Positions 1-5,762 are shown, numbered from the stretch's first letter. The stretch: DNA of 7,423 nucleotides from Desulfobacteraceae bacterium (GCA_027032655.1 JALVMZ010000045.1:1-7423), one strand, 5' to 3'. Program-made: numbers and translations. The notes: a model not told the origin generated them from the letters alone.

Positions 1-538
1 GTTCAAAAAATACCTCTCTGTTCCTTTTCATTTCCTTTTTTCTCTGGCGACTGTGATAGAAGGCAGGGATTCCACTATCACTTATAAAACCTGTTCCTGT
101 TTCATATATGCCCCCGGGATATGGTATGGAGATAAAAAACATCCTGTGTCCGCCATATCCCACAGGTCCAATATAGGAGATGGGCTCTGGTAGTTCGGTT
201 TTGAGCATTAAAACAGGGGATTCAGGTTCCTGATATTCAAGCTCTGCTGGAGAGATACCTTTCTGCTTCAGCCTGAATATGAGCTTTTTTATGGATTTTA
301 TTACAGGTTTTTCATTGCCAAACAGCTCTTTTATAATCAGGGCAGATGAGATGTAGTCTTTTTCTGCTGGAATCCTATCAATAAATACTGATGCCAGTTT
401 GGGGTCAGTTATCTTTTCTGAGATGACTTCACGGGTCAGGTCTTGAGGTGCTTTTATGAGTTCATTTATGAGTTGAATTTTTTCTTCAGGTAACTCAAAG
501 GCATGTTTTTTCTTTTTCTTTTTTTTCCTGGCGGGCAT
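1..538 (-). CDS. Unrecognised lysine-rich protein, N-terminal 179 residues (partial at left edge)
   Basis: The frame is open from an ATG at 538-536 to the window edge, giving 179 codons without a stop, so the C-terminus is missing. It starts 3 nt after the pyrR stop (TGA CCC ATG), so it is almost surely co-transcribed and translationally coupled with pyrR. The N-terminus is MPAR followed by seven lysines, encoded by a long A-rich tract. The middle (about residues 14-100) looks mostly helical and charged. Later there is a glycine- and aromatic-rich stretch, about residues 120-150, with GPVGYGGHRMFF and IPYPGGIYETGTGF, followed by a basic segment with HSRQRKKEMKRNRE. There is no signal peptide or membrane segment. 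I do not recognise the family. The basic N-terminus could contact nucleic acid or ribosomes, but that is inference. The reality of the gene is well supported by its length, coupling and coding-like composition. Confidence 0.75.
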   Translation of the reverse strand, partial: MPARKKKKKKKHAFELPEEKIQLINELIKAPQDLTREVISEKITDPKLASVFIDRIPAEKDYISSALIIKELFGNEKPVIKSIKKLIFRLKQKGISPAELEYQEPESPVLMLKTELPEPISYIGPVGYGGHRMFFISIPYPGGIYETGTGFISDSGIPAFYHSRQRKKEMKRNREVFFE

Positions 539-541
539 GGG

Positions 542-1099
542 TCAGTTCCTGACTCTGTCTTCTAAAACCACCTGGTCTTCAAAACCTGCCTCTTTCAGAT
601 ATACATTAATGGTTTTATCCTGTGGCACCTCCCAGACCCCGCCCACATAATTGGGGCTGATGGGGAGTTCCCTTTCCTTCTGGCCTCGATCTGCAAGAAT
701 TGCAAGTTCAATCCTCTTTGGTCTTCCCAGGTCTATTAAGGCGTCCATGGCCGCCCTTACTGTCCTTCCTGTAAACAGCACATCATCCACAAGAATGATT
801 GTCTTATTATCAATGGAAAAGGGTATCTCGGTCTTTCTCACCTCAGGCGCAGGCCCTATTCTGGTCCAGTCATCCCTGTAAAGGGTAATATCCAGGAAAC
901 CCAGAAGTGGGTCTGTTTTTGTCTTTTGGTTTAATACCTTTGCAAGTCTTCTGGCAAGATATTCACCACCTGTGCGGATACCAATCAGCACCACATCATC
1001 AAGAGAGCTGTGTGCCTCAATTATCTGCTCTGCCAGTTTATGTATGCAATCCTGGACCCCTTTACCCGATAGGATTACCTTTTTCCTGTTGCTTCCCAT
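542..1099 (-). CDS. pyrR: PyrR: bifunctional pyrimidine operon regulator / uracil phosphoribosyltransferase
   Basis: A 185-residue type I phosphoribosyltransferase, close to the roughly 180 residues usual for PyrR. Diagnostic segments are IGIRTGGEYLA (39-49), the PyrR-type DITLYRDDW (70-78), the PRPP-binding loop IILVDDVLFTGRTVRAAMDAL (101-121, acidic pair D105/D106), GRPKRIELAILADRG (125-139) and the ELPI segment (144-147). In known PyrR proteins the enzyme makes UMP from uracil and PRPP, and the protein binds pyr mRNA leaders to promote attenuation when UMP is high. The ATG at 1099 is preceded by AAGGGA at 9-nt spacing. No other pyr gene lies in the window and I see no canonical PyrR-binding hairpin in the 5' leader, so its RNA targets, if any, are elsewhere. 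The next gene follows after 3 nt. The identification is firm; whether it regulates or only salvages uracil here is not visible. Confidence 0.95.
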   Translation of the reverse strand: MGSNRKKVILSGKGVQDCIHKLAEQIIEAHSSLDDVVLIGIRTGGEYLARRLAKVLNQKTKTDPLLGFLDITLYRDDWTRIGPAPEVRKTEIPFSIDNKTIILVDDVLFTGRTVRAAMDALIDLGRPKRIELAILADRGQKERELPISPNYVGGVWEVPQDKTINVYLKEAGFEDQVVLEDRVRN

Positions 1100-1176
1100 T
1101 ATCTCAAATCCCTTGAAAAAAATTTTATAATTAACACCAAATATATGTAATGTAAAGAAAAAATATTAAAGATAGG

Positions 1177-1193
1177 TGGCTTACTAAAAGCCA
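1177..1193 (-). promoter_or_regulatory. Small hairpin in the predicted pyrR 5' leader
   Basis: Perfect 6-bp stem TGGCTT (1177-1182) and AAGCCA (1188-1193) with a 5-nt loop. If pyrR is transcribed from the minus-strand promoter at 1257-1284, this hairpin is in its roughly 150-nt leader. The nearest run of U's in the minus direction begins about 12 nt after the stem, so it is a poor terminator as it stands. No role can be assigned. Confidence 0.3.
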
Positions 1194-1232
1194 AGAAATC
1201 AAAAAAATATAAAAGTTTTTTTGTATAAAGTT

Positions 1233-1261
1233 TTGCAAAGCTCTCAATCTGTAATTATAAT
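1233..1261 (+). promoter_or_regulatory. Predicted sigma70-type promoter for the rnc operon
   Basis: TTGCAA (1233-1238) lies 17 bp upstream of a perfect TATAAT (1256-1261). This gives 4/6 and 6/6 matches at ideal spacing. Transcription would begin near 1268, giving an rnc leader of roughly 240 nt that includes the right half of the palindrome and the whole REP-like region. The region is AT-rich, so chance matches are easier than usual. Confidence 0.55.
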
Positions 1262-1284
1262 AAATATTATAGAGAGCTTTGCAA
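1257..1284 (-). promoter_or_regulatory. Predicted sigma70-type promoter for pyrR, facing the rnc promoter
   Basis: On the minus strand, TTGCAA (1284-1279) is followed after 16 bp by TATTAT (1262-1257), which is 5/6 for the -10 box. It uses the opposite arm of the same inverted repeat, and its -10 overlaps the plus-strand -10. Transcription would start near 1250 and give a pyrR leader of about 150 nt. The overlapping -10 boxes suggest that the two promoters exclude each other. Confidence 0.45.
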
Positions 1285-1324
1285 AACTCAATTAAATAAT
1301 ATGTTTTTGTATATCTGGAATTAC

Positions 1325-1411
1325 CTTATCTGTCATGCTGAGGGGCGAAGCCCCGAAGCATCTCATAGATCCTTCGGGTGTCTTTCAGACACCCTCAGGA
1401 TGACAGAGAGG
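1325..1411. repeat. REP-like palindromic element with nested hairpins
   Basis: Outer arms TGTCATGCTGAGG (1331-1343) and CCTCAGGATGACA (1393-1405) pair with one mismatch, and pairing extends outward to about 1325/1411 with one more mismatch and a G-U. Inside are GGGGC-GAA-GCCCC (1342-1354), an imperfect CGAAGCATCT/AGATCCTTCG stem (1354-1376), and a perfect GGGTGTCT-TTC-AGACACCC hairpin (1376-1394). This architecture matches the intergenic REP-type repeats containing 'CTGAGG...CGAAG.ATCT...CCTCAGGATGACA' that are scattered in many bacterial genomes. Such elements are non-coding and often mobilised by RAYT transposases, none of which is in the window. Confidence 0.8.
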
Positions 1412-1484
1412 ATTATACCAGACACCCTCAGGATGACAGAGGGGATTACACCAGACACCCTCAGGATGACAGAGAGGATTATAT
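1386..1484. repeat. Three tandem 33-bp copies derived from the REP right arm
   Basis: Copies lie at 1386-1418, 1419-1451 and 1452-1484. Each begins CAGACACCCTCAGGATGACA and ends with a GAGGGGATTACAC-like or GAGAGGATTATAC-like tail. Copy 2 differs from copy 1 at two positions (A to G and T to C) and copy 3 differs only in its last base. There are no unique spacers, so this is not CRISPR. The array ends about 10 bp before the rnc Shine-Dalgarno, so changes in copy number would alter the rnc leader. Confidence 0.9.
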
Positions 1485-1494
1485 GATGATTAAC

Positions 1495-1500
1495 AGGAGA
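1495..1500 (+). promoter_or_regulatory. Shine-Dalgarno for rnc, deciding the ATG start
   Basis: AGGAGA lies 7 nt before ATG 1508. An in-frame TTG directly upstream (1505) would leave only 4 nt, so the ATG is preferred. Confidence 0.8.
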
Positions 1501-1507
1501 GCTGTTG

Positions 1508-2206
1508 ATGAATGATTTAGATGGGCTTTTTGATGAAATAGGATACAGATTTAAGGATATGAAATTGATTAAACAGGCACTGATACACAGCTCATATGTT
1601 AATGAGGCCAATGAATCTGATGTGACTGATAATGAAAGGCTTGAATTCCTGGGAGATGCTGTGCTTGAGCTGGCAGTAAGTCACATATTGATGGAACTCT
1701 TTCCTGATGCAAGGGAAGGGGAACTTTCAAGATATCGGTCATATCTTGTAAATGAAGATAGCCTCTTTAATGTGGCAAAAGGCATAGAACTGGGTAGATA
1801 TCTTCGACTGGGCAGGGGGGAGGAGCTTTCAGGTGGAAGAGATAAGCCATCCATACTGGCAGATGCATTTGAGGCACTGATAGGGGCTATTTACCTGGAT
1901 TCGGGTTTTAAAAAGACAAGGGATGTGGTAAGCAGGCTATTTTCTGCAATCATTGATAATATTGACTCAATTGGTAAGGATTATAAGACCCTGCTCCAGG
2001 AATATACACAGAATAGGTTCAGGGTGAGGCCTGGTTACAGGGTTCTGGAAGAAAAGGGTCCTCCACATGACAGGACCTTTACAGTGGGTGTTATTTTAAA
2101 TGGTAAAATCATATCAAAAGGGAAGGGAAAAAGTAAAAAAGATGCAGAGCAGATGGGAGCACGGGAGGCATATCATTGGTTAAAGCAAGAAGAGAGACAC
2201 GCCTGA
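1508..2206 (+). CDS. rnc: Ribonuclease III
   Basis: A 232-residue protein, the normal size for bacterial RNase III, which cuts double-stranded RNA, including the 16S/23S rRNA precursors and some mRNA leaders. The N-terminal endonuclease domain (about 4-150) has the signature NERLEFLGDAVLEL (42-55). Metal-binding and catalytic positions E43, E46, D50, D119 and E122 are all present (the last two in ADAFEALIGAIYLD), so it should be active. The C-terminal double-stranded-RNA-binding domain (about 158-227) starts DYKTLLQEYTQ and ends with GKGKSKKDAEQMGAREAY. ATG 1508 has AGGAGA at 7 nt. The 3' end overlaps the radical SAM gene by 31 nt, and era follows, recalling the rnc-era arrangement of many bacteria. 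The leader contains a large REP-like fold that could be a target for autoregulation. Confidence is very high. Confidence 0.98.
   Translation: MNDLDGLFDEIGYRFKDMKLIKQALIHSSYVNEANESDVTDNERLEFLGDAVLELAVSHILMELFPDAREGELSRYRSYLVNEDSLFNVAKGIELGRYLRLGRGEELSGGRDKPSILADAFEALIGAIYLDSGFKKTRDVVSRLFSAIIDNIDSIGKDYKTLLQEYTQNRFRVRPGYRVLEEKGPPHDRTFTVGVILNGKIISKGKGKSKKDAEQMGAREAYHWLKQEERHA
2163..2168 (+). promoter_or_regulatory. Shine-Dalgarno inside rnc that supports a TTG start
   Basis: GGGAGG lies exactly 7 nt before TTG 2176, within the last codons of rnc. This is the strongest argument that the radical SAM gene starts at a TTG and is translationally coupled to rnc. Confidence 0.75.
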
Positions 2207-3207
2207 TTGTTCCACTCTTCATACCAAATGAAGGTTGTCCCCACAGATGTATTTACTGCAATCAGGAAAAGGTAACAGAGCGCTCAGCCCCCCTTGAAAG
2301 GGAGGCAATTAAAGAGATAATTAACGCCTCCATTGAATCAGAAAAATACCGGAGGGCAAGGATAAAAGAGATTGCCTTTTTTGGGGGCACATTTACCAAT
2401 CTTTCAGAGGAGAGAATCGTATATTACCTTGAATCAGTAAGACCATATATCAAGGATGGGATGTTTCAATGGATAAGGGTCTCCACAAGGCCTGATACAG
2501 TGACCCCTGATGTCCTTGAGATAATGAAGGAATACGGTGTCAGGGTTGTGGAGATTGGGGCCCAGTCCATGGATGATAATGTGCTCAGACTATCAAGACG
2601 GGGGCATACAGTAAGTGATATTATTCAGGCGGTGAACCTGTTAAAAGAGAATGGATTTTATGCAGGGATTCAACTGATGCCAGGTCTTCCAGGGGATACT
2701 AAGGAGAGATTTATTTCTGGATTGGAAAGGGTGATAGAGCTCAGGCCATACTCCCTCAGGCTGTATCCCGCACTGGTGCTGAAAGGCACTGTGCTTCACA
2801 GGTGGTTCAGGGAAGGGAGATACAGCCCTCTTGATGTTGAGGAGGCGGTTGAGATATGTGCAGATGCCTGCATGATGCTTGAAGATAATGGAATCCCGGT
2901 AATAAGGATAGGGCTTTTTAATTCACCTTCTCTTCTAAAAGATGGCGAGGTGGTGGCAGGGCCGTGGCATCAGGCATTTGGACATCTGGTAAGATCCAGA
3001 ATATACCAGAGGAGGATAACCCCATTTCTTGCAGGGATTCAGAAGGGCTCCAGTATTATTCTCAGGGTGAGAAGGGAAGAGGAGCCACTCTTGAGAGGAT
3101 ATAAAAACCAGGAAATTAAAAAACTGGAGCAGAGAATGGGGATTAGAATAACATCAATAATCTTAGATGAGGAGATTGAGTATGGAGAAATCAGAATTGA
3201 ACAATGA
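2176..3207 (+). CDS. Radical SAM protein, Elp3-like, without a GNAT domain
   Basis: A 343-residue protein with the radical SAM cluster motif C21-P-H-R-C25-I-Y-C28, expected to bind a [4Fe-4S] cluster and cleave S-adenosylmethionine. Further family landmarks are FFGGTFTNL (68-76), VSTRPDTVTPDVL (102-114), VEIGAQSMDDNVL (125-137), RRGHTVSDI (142-150), GIQLMPGLPGDT (165-176), LRLYPALVLKGT (195-206) and GPWHQAFGHLVRSRIY near residue 265. These resemble the radical SAM family often found next to rnc and smc in Clostridia and related to the Elp3/COG1243 group. The Elp3 acetyltransferase (GNAT) domain is absent. The exact reaction is not established to my knowledge; its position between RNase III and Era makes RNA modification a reasonable guess only. 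Translation starts at TTG with GGGAGG 7 nt upstream. It overlaps rnc by 31 nt and era by 26 nt. Confidence 0.9.
   Translation: MVKARRETRLIVPLFIPNEGCPHRCIYCNQEKVTERSAPLEREAIKEIINASIESEKYRRARIKEIAFFGGTFTNLSEERIVYYLESVRPYIKDGMFQWIRVSTRPDTVTPDVLEIMKEYGVRVVEIGAQSMDDNVLRLSRRGHTVSDIIQAVNLLKENGFYAGIQLMPGLPGDTKERFISGLERVIELRPYSLRLYPALVLKGTVLHRWFREGRYSPLDVEEAVEICADACMMLEDNGIPVIRIGLFNSPSLLKDGEVVAGPWHQAFGHLVRSRIYQRRITPFLAGIQKGSSIILRVRREEEPLLRGYKNQEIKKLEQRMGIRITSIILDEEIEYGEIRIEQ
3170..3174 (+). promoter_or_regulatory. Shine-Dalgarno deciding the era start
   Basis: AGGAG lies 7 nt before ATG 3182, whereas the in-frame ATG at 3167 overlaps this motif and has no good site of its own. The start at 3182 is therefore chosen. 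The motif lies within the end of the radical SAM gene. Confidence 0.75.
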
Positions 3208-4111
3208 GAATGAGCATAAGGAAGGGAAGGAGTTTTTATCCGCATTTATATCCATTGTTGGCCCTCCCAATGTGGGAAAATCCACACTCCTTAACCGAAT
3301 ACTGGGGACAAAGATTGCAATAGTATCACCCAAGCCTCAGACAACCAGAAACCGTATACTGGGAATATTTAACGGGGATAATTATCAGATGATTTTTATT
3401 GATACCCCGGGCATACATAAGACAAGAACTCCTCTTCACAAAAGCATGGTGGAATCTGCCAGGGCATCATTTTTTGAGGTGGACCTGATACTTGCAATGA
3501 TAGAGCTGCCAGATCCAGACCCTCCTGACATACATATGCTGATTAACTGGCTCAGGGAGAGTGAGAAAAAGGCCATTTTATTGATAAATAAGATAGATAA
3601 AGGGCCAAAACAACAGCTTCTCCCCATAATGGATAGATACAGAAAACTTTATTCCTTTGATGAGATAATGCCAATATCTGCCCTCTTAGGATATGGTGTG
3701 CCTGAGATGATGGAGGTCTTAAAGAGGTATCTTAAGCCGGGTCCATTATATTTCCCTCCGGATATGAAGACAGACCAGAATGAGCAATTTCTCATATCAG
3801 AGATAATAAGAGAGAAGATATATTTAAATACAAGGGATGAGATACCGTATTCAAGTGCTGTTACCGTAGATTTTATGGAGGAGAATCCTGAGAAAGGAAT
3901 CCTTAGCATCTACGCCACAATACATGTGGAGTCAAATTCCCAGAAGAAGATTGTAATCGGAGCAGGAGGGAGGATGATAAAAAAGATAGGACAGGATGCA
4001 AGGCTTGAACTTGAAGAGATGTTTAATACCAGAATTTTTCTGGATTTAAGGGTGAGGGTGGAGAAGAAATGGACAAAGGATACCCGTGCTTTAAGAAAAT
4101 TGGGCTATTGA
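3182..4111 (+). CDS. era: Era, 30S-assembly GTPase
   Basis: A 309-residue protein (E. coli Era is about 301) with a GTPase domain followed by a KH domain. G1 is GPPNVGKS (27-34), the switch region is KPQTTRNRI (51-59), G3 is DTPG (74-77), G4 is NKID (136-139) and G5 is SAL (166-168). The KH RNA-binding core is IGAGGRMIKKIG (259-270), with the C-terminal helix ending RALRKLGY. Era binds the 3' end of 16S rRNA and helps late 30S maturation near the membrane. A hydrophilic N-terminal extension of about 20 residues rich in E, N and K precedes the G domain. ATG 3182 is chosen because AGGAG lies 7 nt upstream; starting at ATG 3167 would add five residues. The gene overlaps the upstream one by 26 nt and is followed by a strong terminator. 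Identification is firm. Confidence 0.97.
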   Translation: MEKSELNNENEHKEGKEFLSAFISIVGPPNVGKSTLLNRILGTKIAIVSPKPQTTRNRILGIFNGDNYQMIFIDTPGIHKTRTPLHKSMVESARASFFEVDLILAMIELPDPDPPDIHMLINWLRESEKKAILLINKIDKGPKQQLLPIMDRYRKLYSFDEIMPISALLGYGVPEMMEVLKRYLKPGPLYFPPDMKTDQNEQFLISEIIREKIYLNTRDEIPYSSAVTVDFMEENPEKGILSIYATIHVESNSQKKIVIGAGGRMIKKIGQDARLELEEMFNTRIFLDLRVRVEKKWTKDTRALRKLGY

Positions 4112-4118
4112 TTGTAAG

Positions 4119-4154
4119 AAAAAAACCAACCCCTTCAGGTTGGTTTCTTTTTTT
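4119..4154. terminator. Bidirectional intrinsic terminator after era
   Basis: A perfect 9-bp stem AAACCAACC (4123-4131) and GGTTGGTTT (4138-4146) has a 6-nt loop CCTTCA and is followed by C and seven T's (4148-4154). On the minus strand the same stem is followed by a run of T's (complement of A 4119-4125). It therefore can end both the rnc-era transcript, 12 nt past the era stop, and read-through from the convergent response-regulator gene about 250 nt downstream. Confidence 0.9.
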
Positions 4155-4397
4155 AGGAGGAAAGAGAGAATTTACTTAATTTGATATGCAATATCCTTGC
4201 CATTCTCTCCTTCCATTCCTTACAATAAGGATAACTCATTGATATTACATGAATTAATTTGGATTGTATCATACATGGATAGTCTTTAACATGGAGTCAA
4301 AGGTTCAAAATATTGTACCCATATATATAATATCTGGATGTTAAATAGCATAACATATTGAAATTACAATAAAATAATGGTAAAAAATTTTATACCC
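4155..4397. other. Convergent non-coding gap
   Basis: An AT-rich stretch between the era terminator and the 3' end of the response-regulator gene. It contains the inverted repeat at 4159-4214 and a small CCTTA/TAAGG hairpin (4218-4222 with 4226-4230). I see no plausible small ORF with a ribosome-binding site, no RNA gene and no second terminator close to the response-regulator stop. Confidence 0.7.
4159..4214. repeat. Imperfect inverted repeat with nested hairpin
   Basis: GGAAAGAGAGAAT (4159-4171) pairs with ATTCTCTCCTTCC (4202-4214) at 12 of 13 positions. Inside the 30-nt loop is GATAT-GCA-ATATC (4183-4195). There is no T-tail, so it is not a classic terminator. It begins 5 nt after the terminator T-run. 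Confidence 0.55.
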
Positions 4398-5762
4398 TTA
4401 AATATGGATATTATACTTTTTTATCTTATGCTGCATCAGGCTTTTGGTTATCCCCAGAAGCCTTGCTGCCTGTGCCTGGACATTATTGGAATGGGCAAGG
4501 GCCCTTCTGATTAATTTCTCCTCTATCATCTCCAGTGTCTTCTGAAGGTCCGCATCGAGGGGGATGAATCTTACAATATCCAGAGATTCCTCTTTACCCA
4601 GGAGTTCAGGAGGGAGGTCATCAGGTGTTATGCTTCCTGTGGTGTTTAGCACAACTGCCCTTTCTATTACATTTTCAAGTTCCCTGACATTTCCGGGCCA
4701 GGGATAGGAATAAAGGAGTTTCCACGCCTCGGGGGTGAGGGTGATGTTCTCCTTTCCTGCCTCCTTTCCATATTTTTCCAAAAAATAATGAACAAGGGGT
4801 CTTAGATCCTCCATCCTCTCTTTTAAAGAAGGGACATTAATATTTATCACATTTAATCTATAATAGAGGTCTTCCCTGAACTTCCCCTTTTCCACCTCCT
4901 CTTTCAGGTTTTTGTTTGATGCTGAAATCACCCTGACATCCACCTTTATTGTCTTTGTTCCTCCAACCCTTTCAAACTCCATCTCCTGAAGCACCCTGAG
5001 GAGTTTTACCTGGGTGGAGGAGGGCATCTCTCCCACCTCATCAAGAAAAAGGGTTCCCCCGTCTGCCAGTTCAAATCTTCCTTTTTTCATGGATACAGCC
5101 CCGGTGAATGCCCCCTTTTCATGTCCAAAGAGTTCACTTTCAAGGAGGGTCTCCACAAGGGCTCCACAGTTTACAGATATAAATGGCTTATTCTTCCTGT
5201 GGCTATTGTAATGTATGGCCTTTGCAATAAGCTCTTTACCGGTGCCTGATGGTCCTGTGATGAGCACTGTTGATCGGGTCCTTGAAACCTTATCAATCAT
5301 CTCAAAGACCCTCATCATTGCCTCACTTTTCCCTATAATGTTTCCGAATCTGTATCGCTGTGAGAGCGCCTGACTCAGGTATCGGTTTTCTTTTATAAGA
5401 CGATGATTTTCAAGGGCCTTTTTTATGGTGAGCTTGAGTTCTTCATTCTGAAATGGCTTTGTTATGTAGTCATAGGCACGATTCTTCATGGCCTCAACTG
5501 CCATTTCAATGGTTCCGTATGCGGTCATCATGATAACAGGAATGTCCGGGTTTATTCTCTTTGATTCCTTAAGGAGTTCCATTCCATCCATTCCTGGCAT
5601 CTTCATGTCAGTGATTACCAGGTCCACATCTGAATCTGTTATGTGTTTGAGGGCATCCTTTGCATTGTCAACGGTTATCACCTCGTAGCCCTCTGCTGTA
5701 AGCAGTGCATCAAGAACCACTAAATAATTTTTCTCATCATCCACCACAAGAATGGTTTCCAT
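4398..5762 (-). CDS. NtrC-family sigma54-dependent response regulator
   Basis: A 454-residue protein with the full NtrC/AtoC/ZraR architecture. The receiver domain (1-120) has the acidic pair D8/D9, phospho-acceptor D52, T80 and K102. The sigma54-interacting AAA+ domain (about 141-370) has Walker A GPSGTGKE (170-177), the sigma54-contact loop GAFTGA (217-222), Walker B GGTLFLDE (235-242) and FREDLYYRLNV with the sensor/arginine-finger region. The C-terminal Fis-type helix-turn-helix contains NNVQAQAARLLGITKSLMQHKIKKYN. When phosphorylated by its partner kinase it should assemble on upstream enhancers and activate sigma54 promoters. All key residues are intact. Start ATG 5762 has AGGGG 7 nt upstream and lies 13 nt after the kinase stop. 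The regulon cannot be deduced, and no convincing -24/-12 promoter was found in the window, so I give no gene name. Confidence 0.95.
   Translation of the reverse strand: METILVVDDEKNYLVVLDALLTAEGYEVITVDNAKDALKHITDSDVDLVITDMKMPGMDGMELLKESKRINPDIPVIMMTAYGTIEMAVEAMKNRAYDYITKPFQNEELKLTIKKALENHRLIKENRYLSQALSQRYRFGNIIGKSEAMMRVFEMIDKVSRTRSTVLITGPSGTGKELIAKAIHYNSHRKNKPFISVNCGALVETLLESELFGHEKGAFTGAVSMKKGRFELADGGTLFLDEVGEMPSSTQVKLLRVLQEMEFERVGGTKTIKVDVRVISASNKNLKEEVEKGKFREDLYYRLNVININVPSLKERMEDLRPLVHYFLEKYGKEAGKENITLTPEAWKLLYSYPWPGNVRELENVIERAVVLNTTGSITPDDLPPELLGKEESLDIVRFIPLDADLQKTLEMIEEKLIRRALAHSNNVQAQAARLLGITKSLMQHKIKKYNIHI

Larger units (their letters stand above)
1229..1288. repeat. Perfect 17-bp inverted repeat flanking two facing promoters
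   Basis: AGTTTTGCAAAGCTCTC at 1229-1245 is repeated exactly in inverted orientation at 1272-1288. The 26-bp spacer (1246-1271) is nearly pure A/T and itself contains ATAATA/TATTAT (1257-1262 with 1265-1270). Neither arm is followed by a T-run on its 3' side, so this is not an intrinsic terminator. Each arm contains TTGCAA, usable as a -35 box on its own strand. A dyad operator, a hairpin at the start of the two divergent transcripts, or a miniature element are all possible. No target-site duplication is evident at the ends. Confidence 0.85.
1100..1507. other. Divergent intergenic region between pyrR and rnc
   Basis: A 408-bp stretch without a credible gene. The left part (1100-1290) is very AT-rich and holds the pyrR ribosome-binding site, a small hairpin TGGCTT/AAGCCA (1177-1182 with 1188-1193), an A/T palindrome CAAAAAAA/TTTTTTTG (1200-1207 with 1216-1223), and the large 1229-1288 palindrome with two facing promoters. 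The right part (1325-1484) is GC-richer and is a REP-like element with a 33-bp tandem repeat. Open frames across the repeat merely reflect that 33 is a multiple of three. Confidence 0.85.

Noticed and set aside
651..1116. Plus-strand ORFs opposite pyrR
   Set aside because: Antisense shadows of a well-supported gene.
1229..1288. Terminator or sigma54 promoter made from the large palindrome
   Set aside because: No T-tail follows either arm, and GC in the TTTGCAAA core has no GG at the spacing needed for a -24/-12 promoter.
1386..1484. CRISPR array
   Set aside because: The 33-bp units abut each other with no unique spacers, and no cas gene is present.
1301..1486. 61-codon plus-strand ORF across the REP-like region with an 11-residue repeat (DTLRMTERIIP-like)
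   Set aside because: It arises because the 33-bp repeat is a multiple of three; it has no ribosome-binding site and overlaps a palindromic non-coding element.
1363..1611. 82-codon minus-strand ORF covering the repeats and the rnc 5' end
   Set aside because: Shadow of the tandem repeat and of rnc; low-complexity product, no ribosome-binding site.
4232..4397. Small gene or RNA in the convergent gap
   Set aside because: Only short AT-rich frames without ribosome-binding sites, and no tRNA-like or riboswitch-like fold that I can recognise.
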